A DNA stretch of 64,000 nt from an uncultured Collinsella sp. (GTDB taxonomy: Bacteria > Actinomycetota > Coriobacteriia > Coriobacteriales > Coriobacteriaceae), in assembly GCA_937995345.1 (NCBI GenBank), contig CALKKS010000008.1, forward strand, positions 134,974-198,973. The letters are read 5' to 3'. Position 1 is the first letter of the stretch. Every line of letters starts with the position of its first letter. Position numbers and translations under genes: made by a program. The notes under the pieces are model-generated. The model was given only the letters and a program-made list of their open reading frames with translations. It did not search any database and was not told where the DNA came from. This document shows positions 1 through 8,725 of this stretch, piece by piece.

Positions 1-3000
1 CCGGCAATCCAATAATCCGGGTACTTATTGATATCGATGGGCGCGGTAAGCTCGCTGATATCGCCGATGGCCTCCATGCGCATCAGCGAGCGCAGGTGAT
101 TCTCGCTCTCCATGATCGGCTCATTTACGGCCCTATTAAGCACATCGAACGTCGGCGATTCAAACGTATCCATGTCGACATTGCCGAACCACTTGCTCAC
201 GACGTAGTCGGCCTCCTCGTCATCTGTGGTAACCCCCACCATCTGATGGGACCACGTCTTGAGCGCCGCCTCGCGATCGGCCTCGGCAATATCGAGTTCC
301 ACGTTGCTGCCAAACGAGAACGACATGCTCTCCGTCCCGCCTAGTAGCTCTGGCAGCGGACAGCCGGAAGGCAGCGTTACCGTCACGCCGCTACAGCCCA
401 TAAACGCACCGTTCTGGATGCCGGTCACCTTATCGCACAGCGCAATCTCGGTGAGGTTCGAGCAGCGCGAGAAGGCGTTCGAGGCGATTACGGTTGGCTC
501 CGTCAACACACTCGCCAGATCGGCCCGCTCGATATCGGAGGGCGCCGAGACTAGCGTGGCGGTACCGTCACCGTTGTCCTCGATCTTCCATTCATCGCTC
601 TCAGGTGCATCACTACCCGATTGGATAACCGTAGAAGCCTCGACCAGTGGCAGCCCCATCATGGTTCGCAAGCGATTCTCGGGCTCCAACAGATTTGCAG
701 CCATCTGCGCCTCGATCGCCTCGACCGTCGGCTCCGGACCCGTCCCCATATAGAAGTCCAAGTACATATTCCAATAGACTTCTTCGAAATACGTGTCGTA
801 GTCGTCGTAGCCAACGAACCCGTAGACCCACGCATTGAGGTAGTCCTGCTCCATGCCACTAGGCACCGACAGATGAATGCGGCCGGCTTCCTCCTCGGCA
901 TCGGTTACGCCGTCAAAGAAGAAACCCACGCCCGGCGACGGATAGCCCAGCGTCGCAATACCAGCGCCGACTGTCAGGTTATTAAAGTTGGCATCATTGC
1001 CAAACACTGAAGACGCCAGATAGTTCTGAGAGCCCGTACCCGTAGCTGCATCGTAGTCGCCCTTGGTGTCCGCCACGAACGATGCGCTCGTGAGCCTCGG
1101 GCAATTCGTGAATGCCTGGTCGTTGATTTCCATCGTCGCCGCGTGCAGAGACACGGACGTAAGGTTCGTACAGCCATCGAACGCCGACACACCGACGTGG
1201 ATATCGTTATCGGGAAGGTCGATGTTCAGGTCGCCCGCGATGCCAGAATTCCTAAAGGCATAGCGATCGATATACGCCAGATGAGGAGCCGAAGTCCAAT
1301 CGATATCCCACACGCCTCCGGTTCCCTCAAAGGCGCCGGGCAGGTCCTTGGCGCCGGACAAGGAATAGCCGCCAAAGATCTCAGTCGTACTCGGCAGCAG
1401 CTCAATCGTTCCGTTGAGCACCGAAGGCGCACCGAGCAAGATGCTTGGCTTGCCTTCCGCATCGTCATCTAAATAGCCGTAGAGAAGGACAGCGTCGTCG
1501 CTTGGAGCATCGCAACCAAAATCGGAAATGCCGTCGATGGTGACAAAGCGGCTGTCGTAGCCCTGCAACTCGCCATCGGGCGCATACCAGGTGCAGCCGG
1601 CCGAATTGGGATTCTCGGTCGTGGCAAAAACGCCCTTTTTAGCACGCGACGCCACAAAGCCCAGGCTCGTGCAGCCCTTAAGGGCATCGGCTCCTACCTC
1701 GATGCTATCGGGCGTGCCGATAAACACGCCCTGAAGGTTCTGGCAGTTCTCGAACGCGTTGCGGCCGATCGCACTCGTCTGCTCGTCCAGATTGACAAAC
1801 ATGAGCTCCGCGTCGCCCGAGAAAGCGTACGGCGCAATGGAATCGACTTCGAGCCGCTCGCCGCTATCCGTCAGCAAGGTGCTGTCAAAGGTCGCGGGCA
1901 GATTACCGTTCTCATCGCCTGCAGCGGAGAGCAAAATCGTCTTACCGGCGTTGACATAATACAAATAACCGTCTTGGGACAGGCTCGCCTTGATCACGCG
2001 CGCGTCGGGTGCACCGGCGGCGGCCTTGTGCTGCTCGACATACGCAACCTGCTCGTCGGTTACGCACACGATGGTCTGCACGGAACCGCCTGCGAGACTG
2101 CCGTCCTCGAGCGTCACGTTATCGGCAAACCATGGCATGAGCACCAACGTGTTAACCGATGTGTTGCCCGTAAAGGCACCCTTCATAATGGTGTTGGAAA
2201 TCTGCACCAGGGCGATATTGGAACCCGTGTCGAGCACATAGCATAAATCGCTTTTGAGCTGCGAATTCATGTTGTACACCAGCCCCTGCGAGTACATGAG
2301 CCGGACGTCGGAATTACTCGCGGGCGATACGTAAACGCCGTAGGCGCGCTCCAGCTCGCCCGCATGCTCGGTAATAAAATCGAGCAGTGCGGCATCGTCA
2401 ACGACAAGGGTGCAGTCCCTCAGATTGCTCACGTCAATCTGAGGCAACTCACCCCCTTTGGACGCGTGCAGAACAATTCGGTCGAGCTTATTGCGATCGG
2501 GAATGGCAACACGGTCAATATCGGCAGGGACATCGAGTTCGCGCGTATGGTAGGGAACGCCCAAATACTCCCGGCCATCGCGAGAAGTCAAAATTCCCTC
2601 GTCCGTTGCGGCATAGACGGGGTTATCCGACGCCACACGGTAGGCATCGAGCACCTGAAAGCCCGCATTGACGTTGACGTAGTACACCGAGGACGGCAAC
2701 TCCAGATTGTCGATCTGCCACGTAAAGCCTTCGCGCTGACGGCTATCGGTATAGGCATCGACCGCTTGGACGCCCTGGGGCACGCGCAGGGTCTCGACGC
2801 CGCCGTCGACCGACACGACCGACTCGTCCACATCGACGAGCGTCTGCAGGCGTGAGCTATTGGGGCTGGTCGGGTCGTCGTCAAAGCGATAGTTTTTGTC
2901 GAGAGCATAGCCCTGAAAGCGCACCTTGTAGGCGGGATCAATGGACGCGACATCGCCGGGAACCACCACATGGCGACCGGGCGTCAGCGTGTAGAAATAC

Positions 3001-4232
3001 GGGGCGGCCGCCTCGTTCTCACACCACCCCAGCAGCAGGGCATTGAGGTAGCCGTCCGAATCGACGTGGCCCGCCTGCTTCATAAAGGCTTCTTGCGTGT
3101 TGGCACTCAGCAGGTTTTCCTTGGAGCTCAGCGTACTCCAGATCACGTTACGCTTGCCCATCGAATCGGGCTGACCGACCACAAACAGGCACGACTGCGC
3201 CGGCTGGATGGTAACGCTGCGCGTCGTCCACGCCGCATCCTGCGACAAGCGCAGCGAGACGCTTACCGTGAGCGGCTGGCTCGAGCACAGCACCGGATTC
3301 TGCTCGCCCGCGGTATTGGTCCACGAGTTGATGCGCAGATACGGAAACGTGGCAAACTCATCCTTGGTGCAGGCAAGATAGTACATGCCGATGTCATCAC
3401 TCCAGTGGACATCCATGGCACAGAACAGCGTCCAGGCATCGAGCATCTGTCCATCGTAGATTGCATCCTCCATGGGTGAAATCTGCACCTTATTGGGATC
3501 GACCAATCCAGCTGCACCGTTAAACTGCGTAAAGAACGTTGTGTCTCCCATAGGAGCACCCTTTTGGGGCGTGGGGTCCTGAAAAAGATACTTGTACGAA
3601 TTGGCCGTCGAGTTGGCAGAGCCGCCAGAACCGGCATTGCCGCCGGAACCGGCGTTACCTGCGCCGCCGGCATTGCCGCCAAACGCTCCGCCCGCATTGA
3701 TAACGGGGGCGTTCTGTCCGCCTCCCGAGCCGCCCGCGCCGCTGCCCGTGCCGCCCGCAACCCCCACGCCCGTTCCATCGGCCCTGCCGGTAACGTTGTA
3801 GGCGGTCGTGCCGCTTTGCCCCGTCAGATTTGCCTGTCCCTGAGCGCTATCGAGCGGCGCCTGCTGCTCGCGTGCACTCGTTTCCCGGCTGTCGCTTTGC
3901 TCGTCGTGACGATTTGCCTCGGCATCCGTCGAGAGCGGGCTGATCTGATACGCCTCGCCAGACTCCGCGTCACCGTGGCTGTATGCAGCGATATATCCCG
4001 AAGGATCGAAGTTCAAATTGCTCTGGGCCAGCTCAAAGGCGACCGTGCCAAATACGCCGACCGCAGCAACCGAAGCCGCCACCGCCACGACACGCGTTGC
4101 GGCAAAAGGCTTGGCACGATACATTTTTTTAGCGGCATGCTGAGCATCCGCGGACGCATTCTGCGGGCCCTTTAATTTGGCAGACGCCGCATTCTTATGC
4201 GGAGCCATATGTTGAGGATGCTTGGAAAACAC
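1..4232 (-). CDS. BspA-type leucine-rich-repeat surface protein, 3' end outside window
   Basis: About 1410 codons are present and the frame is still open at the left edge, so the C-terminus is missing. I chose the GTG at 4232 because a GAGGGAG ribosome site lies 9 bases upstream; an in-frame ATG at 4208 is the alternative. A short basic N-terminus and one hydrophobic segment (about residues 43-65) look like a signal anchor. A Ser/Gln-rich stretch and a Gly/Asn/Ser-rich linker (about residues 150-205) follow. The rest contains scattered LRR_5 units such as 'IGRNAFENCQNLQGVFIG' and 'IASNAFSRCSNLTEIALC'. Such proteins are usually cell-surface adhesins. It is the last visible gene of a minus-strand run with a transglutaminase-like protein, DUF58, MoxR and a hybrid kinase. 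The exact repeat count and the cell-wall anchor cannot be judged here. Confidence 0.85.
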   Translation of the reverse strand, partial: MFSKHPQHMAPHKNAASAKLKGPQNASADAQHAAKKMYRAKPFAATRVVAVAASVAAVGVFGTVAFELAQSNLNFDPSGYIAAYSHGDAESGEAYQISPLSTDAEANRHDEQSDSRETSAREQQAPLDSAQGQANLTGQSGTTAYNVTGRADGTGVGVAGGTGSGAGGSGGGQNAPVINAGGAFGGNAGGAGNAGSGGNAGSGGSANSTANSYKYLFQDPTPQKGAPMGDTTFFTQFNGAAGLVDPNKVQISPMEDAIYDGQMLDAWTLFCAMDVHWSDDIGMYYLACTKDEFATFPYLRINSWTNTAGEQNPVLCSSQPLTVSVSLRLSQDAAWTTRSVTIQPAQSCLFVVGQPDSMGKRNVIWSTLSSKENLLSANTQEAFMKQAGHVDSDGYLNALLLGWCENEAAAPYFYTLTPGRHVVVPGDVASIDPAYKVRFQGYALDKNYRFDDDPTSPNSSRLQTLVDVDESVVSVDGGVETLRVPQGVQAVDAYTDSRQREGFTWQIDNLELPSSVYYVNVNAGFQVLDAYRVASDNPVYAATDEGILTSRDGREYLGVPYHTRELDVPADIDRVAIPDRNKLDRIVLHASKGGELPQIDVSNLRDCTLVVDDAALLDFITEHAGELERAYGVYVSPASNSDVRLMYSQGLVYNMNSQLKSDLCYVLDTGSNIALVQISNTIMKGAFTGNTSVNTLVLMPWFADNVTLEDGSLAGGSVQTIVCVTDEQVAYVEQHKAAAGAPDARVIKASLSQDGYLYYVNAGKTILLSAAGDENGNLPATFDSTLLTDSGERLEVDSIAPYAFSGDAELMFVNLDEQTSAIGRNAFENCQNLQGVFIGTPDSIEVGADALKGCTSLGFVASRAKKGVFATTENPNSAGCTWYAPDGELQGYDSRFVTIDGISDFGCDAPSDDAVLLYGYLDDDAEGKPSILLGAPSVLNGTIELLPSTTEIFGGYSLSGAKDLPGAFEGTGGVWDIDWTSAPHLAYIDRYAFRNSGIAGDLNIDLPDNDIHVGVSAFDGCTNLTSVSLHAATMEINDQAFTNCPRLTSASFVADTKGDYDAATGTGSQNYLASSVFGNDANFNNLTVGAGIATLGYPSPGVGFFFDGVTDAEEEAGRIHLSVPSGMEQDYLNAWVYGFVGYDDYDTYFEEVYWNMYLDFYMGTGPEPTVEAIEAQMAANLLEPENRLRTMMGLPLVEASTVIQSGSDAPESDEWKIEDNGDGTATLVSAPSDIERADLASVLTEPTVIASNAFSRCSNLTEIALCDKVTGIQNGAFMGCSGVTVTLPSGCPLPELLGGTESMSFSFGSNVELDIAEADREAALKTWSHQMVGVTTDDEEADYVVSKWFGNVDMDTFESPTFDVLNRAVNEPIMESENHLRSLMRMEAIGDISELTAPIDINKYPDYWIA

Positions 4233-4247
4233 GTAAACCTACTCCCT

Positions 4248-6560
4248 CTACAACGCGCACAGCATGTAGCGACGGAAGCGTTCGATAACATTTTGAGGCG
4301 CCGGCATGCTTCGATGCAGGCGCTCGGTAAAACGACGGAGCGTGCGCAACTCGTTGGGCTTAAGCTCGCGGCCGCCAAACGCATAAGCCTGATGGAGCCG
4401 AATCGCTCGACGGTATTCCCATGGATCAATCTCGGGGAACGCCGCAGCAAAGGCATCCAGACAATCGAGTGGCTTGGTCTCGTCAAAGGCATCCACACCG
4501 CTTTGCTTCATCACAAGGGCAAGATAGCCGTAGAGTGCCGGCACACATATATCCTGCTCATCGTTCTCGATAGCCAGCGCGCGCAAAACGCGCAAGACAA
4601 ACCTGCGGACGAACAGAGCGAGCAGGACGGCAATCACCGCACCGGTCAAACCGACTCCGACTTTGGCAGCAACAGGAATGCCGTGCGACACCGGCACATT
4701 CTCGCGATGCTTATCCTCGCCCCGACCAGCGACCGAGCCCACATCGAGCGTCCTATCGTCGGCGCCGCTGCTCCACGCCTCGCCCACGTCGATAATCTTA
4801 TCGGCATCGAGCGTCTGGCTATAGTACCCAGGGGTAACCTCGACAGGCGTCCATCCCTGCCCGTCGAGGTAGATCTCGGTCCACGCGTGTGCATCGGCAG
4901 CCGTCAAGTCCAGCGGCACGCCCGCGTCGACGGCAGCGGCAAGCTGATCGTCGGGTGCCCGATAGCCCTCGACATAGCGCGCGGGGATTCCCTGAGATCG
5001 AAACGCGAGCGTTGCCGCCGTGGCAAAGTAGGCAGAGTTGCCCTCGTGCGCCGAGCCCAAGAACCACGCGACAAACGACGTCGCCCCGGTATAGGCTGGC
5101 GGGTTATCCGTCTGCCCCGCAAGTGAAGCCATCATCGTGCGAACGCGACTGATCACGGCTGTATCCGAAACATTCGCCTGAGCATCCCAGCTGTCGTTCG
5201 AGAACAGGTATGCATCGACGGCATCCCGCTCCTCCTCGCGAACGTCCAGGTATTTATCGCGGACAAAGGCGGCGTACACCCGCTCGCTTTTTGCGTAATC
5301 GCTCTCGGAGGACGCCAGCCAGCTCGAGTCCGCAATGACGTCGTCCATCGACACGTTATCGACGACCAGGCTATATGCCTTAGACGGCAACAGGTCCATA
5401 CTGAGCATCGTCGAGCCCGTCAACATTGCACTGATACCGCTCAGTGAGCGCATCGTATAGGGAGCATAGGTGTATCTGCGGTTGGCGCCCGAGGCGTAGA
5501 CCGCAATCTCAGCCGTCTCGACGGGCTCGCCGCCCTCACGCTCGGCCTCGGCATCAAACGCGGCGCGTTGCTCAGCTACCGTCAATCCGTTTTGGCACAA
5601 CCACGCACGCATGCCGGACCATTTGCCCTCGTAGGACATCCAGTCGCCACGCCCCCACGACACGCCGTCAAACGTCGTGCCCACAAAACCCTTCATGAGC
5701 AGATCGTCATCAAGCGTCTTGTTGGCGGTAAGCGACAGCGTTGTGGAGTCTCCTTCGTTCATGTCCGCCGCTTGCGAAAGGTCGCCTTCGGGCAGCGTAT
5801 CGTCCCCAAATCGGAGGCTCTGGACTGCCTTGACGGCAGACGCCGACATGGCGGACAACTCGGGAAGAGGCTGCACAAGGGATACCGTCAGCGCAGAGAG
5901 AACGCCACATGCGGCACATAGACCGCCAAGGCCGACAAGAACCTGGGGTAAACCTACCGTAGAGCCCCGCAACTCGCGAGCACGGCACTGGACAAGCCAG
6001 CCCGCAACGCCCAGCGTCATAGACATCGTGCAATCACCGAGCTGCAATATCATGGAATCAGCGCCGCAAATAACGACGATTAAGAGCGTGGGCCACGAGA
6101 CGCTCAAGTTGGCAAAAAGCCAGCCAAATGAGCCGGCAAACACACCGGCGAGCACTGCCAGCGACACGGCTTCACACAGCGTGCCAGCATCTGCCACCAA
6201 AGGAATATACAGCTCACAGATTGAATTGATATGAGCGATTACGGCATTGACGCAAGCATAGAAGCCCCAGCGCGCCGAAGGAACCAAGAGTGCGCATGCA
6301 AGCGCCACGAACGCTGCGGCCAAGGTGATCCAGAAGGGAGTCTTTTTCGAAGTCATTGAGGTGCCCAAAGCGCCCAGCGCAACAGCCACGCCAGCGGCGA
6401 CGGCAAGCATGATCCCCATGCACGTTGCACTCAGACACCCGGCAATTGCGCAGGTGAAACCCGCGGACAGTAAAACCGCGGGAGCCACCGACAGGAACAC
6501 GTCGACGACGCGACCATTCGAAGCGATGCGCTCCGTCGAAGCAAGAGTCACAAAGTCCAT
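4248..6560 (-). CDS. Membrane transglutaminase-like protein (DUF3488/Transglut_core/DUF4129 type), catalytic Cys replaced
   Basis: 770 residues from the ATG at 6560, one base after the DUF58 stop. The first ~200 residues hold about seven hydrophobic helices. A long extracytoplasmic part follows, then a transglutaminase-like core with 'GIPARYVEGY' and 'AHAWTEIYLDGQGWTPVEV', another transmembrane helix (about 640-665) and a cytoplasmic tail. This order matches the membrane transglutaminases found with MoxR and DUF58. At the usual nucleophile site the sequence is 'GNSAYFATA' (about residue 508), so Ser stands where family members usually have Cys; the third triad position is Glu rather than Asp. 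The protein may therefore be inactive as a protease or transglutaminase and act structurally. The open frame extends upstream inside the DUF58 gene, but that extension has no sense as protein. Confidence 0.85.
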   Translation of the reverse strand: MDFVTLASTERIASNGRVVDVFLSVAPAVLLSAGFTCAIAGCLSATCMGIMLAVAAGVAVALGALGTSMTSKKTPFWITLAAAFVALACALLVPSARWGFYACVNAVIAHINSICELYIPLVADAGTLCEAVSLAVLAGVFAGSFGWLFANLSVSWPTLLIVVICGADSMILQLGDCTMSMTLGVAGWLVQCRARELRGSTVGLPQVLVGLGGLCAACGVLSALTVSLVQPLPELSAMSASAVKAVQSLRFGDDTLPEGDLSQAADMNEGDSTTLSLTANKTLDDDLLMKGFVGTTFDGVSWGRGDWMSYEGKWSGMRAWLCQNGLTVAEQRAAFDAEAEREGGEPVETAEIAVYASGANRRYTYAPYTMRSLSGISAMLTGSTMLSMDLLPSKAYSLVVDNVSMDDVIADSSWLASSESDYAKSERVYAAFVRDKYLDVREEERDAVDAYLFSNDSWDAQANVSDTAVISRVRTMMASLAGQTDNPPAYTGATSFVAWFLGSAHEGNSAYFATAATLAFRSQGIPARYVEGYRAPDDQLAAAVDAGVPLDLTAADAHAWTEIYLDGQGWTPVEVTPGYYSQTLDADKIIDVGEAWSSGADDRTLDVGSVAGRGEDKHRENVPVSHGIPVAAKVGVGLTGAVIAVLLALFVRRFVLRVLRALAIENDEQDICVPALYGYLALVMKQSGVDAFDETKPLDCLDAFAAAFPEIDPWEYRRAIRLHQAYAFGGRELKPNELRTLRRFTERLHRSMPAPQNVIERFRRYMLCAL

Positions 6561-6561
6561 G

Positions 6562-7734
6562 CTAGAGCTCCAGACTCTTGATACGGGCCGAATCGCTCGA
6601 TACCGGGCAATGGGTGATGATGTAGTTGGCGCCGCGCTCGATGCTATACGACTCGACCGAATCCGACACATGGAGCACCGACAGATCGGTCAGACGGCCC
6701 AAATCGATATAGACCTGCTCATCGACGCCCAATGTCACCAGCACCGTTTTGCTAACGCCCCGTGCCGCCACAAGCTTGGCATACTGCTCGTTTGATGTTG
6801 GATGGGTAGGGCCAAGCGGCGTTGCCGTCAAAGCATCGAGCATCTTATTAAAACCACGTCGGTCATCGACGGGATAGGCGGCCAGGGAGCCTTCGGGGGT
6901 GGCCACGACCATATGATGGTATCCCTGACGCATAAGCGCCAGCGATATCGACGCGGTAAAGCTCAGTACCGCAGAAAGCAGCTCGGGGCGGCTTGAGTGC
7001 TCAAAATCGCACGCAAACGCACCGAACAAGACGGCGATCGTGTGATCTTGAGGACGTGAGGCCTCGCGCACCAGCACATCGTCAAAGCGCGTCGACAGCT
7101 TCCAGTGGATCGACTTGACTGCATCGCCCTCGTGATAGGGCCTCACGTCAAAGACCTCGGAGGCGTCCTGGCCGCTTCGATGGGGATCATAGCTCGTGCC
7201 CTCAAGACCGGCAGAAGCACTTTGGTGAGGATCGACCTGAATGTCGAGCACTTTGGGATAGACCGTAAACAGCCCGTGAAAGTCGGCGTCCTCCAGAGCA
7301 AGCGACGTAAAGCCCATCTCATCGACCAGGTGCGCGGTGTCAAGGGTAATGGTGTGCGCACCACAGACAGTCGAATCGAGCTCCAGCTCAAACAAGGCGG
7401 GCCTGCCCATCGCGGGAGCAAGGCTTACGGAACGGACCGTCCGCGTTCCCGTCAGCTGGTTGTAAACCGAAAACGACAGCTCCATGCGGCCGCGAAACAT
7501 AAGCGGGCGATCCAACGTGATGCGCAATACGAGCGGCGCGTTTACGACACACGACCGGGGAAGCTCAAAGCCGAGCTTGAGCAAGGCGACGGCCGAGCGG
7601 CACGCCGCCACCGTGACCACGGGCATGGCGATCAACGCCGCGGCAGCAGCAAGCGCAGCCGCATTGGCGGTAAACACAAACGTGGCAAGCAGGAGCGCTA
7701 CGGACACGATATAGGTAATCTTGTTGGCAATCAT
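6562..7734 (-). CDS. DUF58 domain membrane protein
   Basis: 390 residues from the ATG at 7734; a TTG at 7761 is also in frame and neither has a strong ribosome site. Two hydrophobic helices near residues 5-45 precede a beta-rich segment. The DUF58 signature 'FDVRPYHEGDAVKSIHWKLS' lies at roughly residues 195-215 and is followed by a von Willebrand A-like region. DUF58 proteins are nearly always encoded beside a MoxR ATPase, as here, and are thought to act with it in chaperone-like maturation of envelope or secreted proteins. The gene ends one base before the transglutaminase-like gene, so translation is probably coupled. The molecular function is not established. Confidence 0.88.
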   Translation of the reverse strand: MIANKITYIVSVALLLATFVFTANAAALAAAAALIAMPVVTVAACRSAVALLKLGFELPRSCVVNAPLVLRITLDRPLMFRGRMELSFSVYNQLTGTRTVRSVSLAPAMGRPALFELELDSTVCGAHTITLDTAHLVDEMGFTSLALEDADFHGLFTVYPKVLDIQVDPHQSASAGLEGTSYDPHRSGQDASEVFDVRPYHEGDAVKSIHWKLSTRFDDVLVREASRPQDHTIAVLFGAFACDFEHSSRPELLSAVLSFTASISLALMRQGYHHMVVATPEGSLAAYPVDDRRGFNKMLDALTATPLGPTHPTSNEQYAKLVAARGVSKTVLVTLGVDEQVYIDLGRLTDLSVLHVSDSVESYSIERGANYIITHCPVSSDSARIKSLEL

Positions 7735-7769
7735 GGGCGTACCGTAGGGCGCGCAAGGCAAACGAGCCG

Positions 7770-8723
7770 CTACGAGCGGCCGCGGACCTGGCCCATGGAC
7801 GGGGCGGGAACGGTGGCGAGAATGCGATCGAGAACGTCCTCGGCGGTAATCGATTCGATACGGGCCTGGGGGCGCAAAACGAGACGGTGGACGCAGACGA
7901 CCTTAAACACCTCGCGCACGTCCTCGGGCACCACATAGTCGCGCTCGCGAATCAATGCGCAGGCGCGCGCCATGCGAGTGAGCGCGATGATGCCACGGGG
8001 GCTCACGCCCAGCTCAACAAGGTCGTCATTGCGGGTCTCCTCGCACAGGCGCACGATATAATCCAGCACCGTGTCGGCAACCTGTACACCGCCCAGGTAG
8101 TTTTGGATATCGAGCAGGTCATCGCAGGCAACCATGGGCTTGATGTCGTCGAGAGGGTTGGCATAGCGACGGGCCTTGAGGATATCGATCTGGTCCTGGC
8201 GCGACGGATAGCCAACGGACAGGCGAACCATAAAGCGGTCGAGCTGGCTATCGGGCAGCGGCTGAGTGCCCGCCGAGCCCACCGGGTTCTCGGTTGCGAT
8301 ACACACGAAGGGACGCGGGACCTGATGCGTCTGCCCATCAATCGTCACCGCGCGTTCTTCCATAACCTCGAGCAGGGCCGACTGCGTCTTTGCGCTGGTA
8401 CGGTTGATCTCGTCGCCCAGCAGCATGTTGCAGTTGACGGCGCCCCACACAAAGCGAAACACGCCGGCGTCGCGGTCGAACATCGTAAAGCCCGTAATGT
8501 CCGAGGGCAGCGTATCGGGCGTAAATTGCACGCGCTTAAAGTCCAGACCCAGTGCACGCGAAAGAGCCAGGGCCAGCGTCGTCTTGCCGGTACCGGGCAC
8601 ATCCTCCAGCAGGATGTGGCCGCCGGCATAGATGGCCATGAGAGCTTTCTCGATCACATCGCGCTTGCCCAGCAGGGCGCGGCTCACTTCATTGATGATG
8701 CTGTTGGACTGTTCGACAATCAC
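7770..8723 (-). CDS. MoxR-family AAA+ ATPase
   Basis: 317 residues, GTG start at 8723, two bases after the stop of the upstream kinase. Walker A 'GTGKTT' (about residues 40-45), a Walker B segment 'LLGDEINRTSAKTQSALLEVMEE' region (about 100-120), the sensor segment 'ATENPVG' and a C-terminal lid are all visible, as in the MoxR/AAA_3 family. MoxR proteins are cytoplasmic ATPases that help assemble or activate partner proteins carrying DUF58/VWA domains. The partner here is the next gene. The position between a histidine kinase and a surface-protein gene suggests the module serves maturation of the LRR protein or of the envelope; that is inference from order alone. Confidence 0.93.
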   Translation of the reverse strand: MIVEQSNSIINEVSRALLGKRDVIEKALMAIYAGGHILLEDVPGTGKTTLALALSRALGLDFKRVQFTPDTLPSDITGFTMFDRDAGVFRFVWGAVNCNMLLGDEINRTSAKTQSALLEVMEERAVTIDGQTHQVPRPFVCIATENPVGSAGTQPLPDSQLDRFMVRLSVGYPSRQDQIDILKARRYANPLDDIKPMVACDDLLDIQNYLGGVQVADTVLDYIVRLCEETRNDDLVELGVSPRGIIALTRMARACALIRERDYVVPEDVREVFKVVCVHRLVLRPQARIESITAEDVLDRILATVPAPSMGQVRGRS

Positions 8724-8725
8724 GG

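Noticed and set aside
3564..4175. 203-codon plus-strand open frame over the LRR gene start
   Set aside because: It is antisense to the Gly/Asn-rich linker and signal anchor of the LRR protein; Arg/Ala-rich composition marks it as a shadow.
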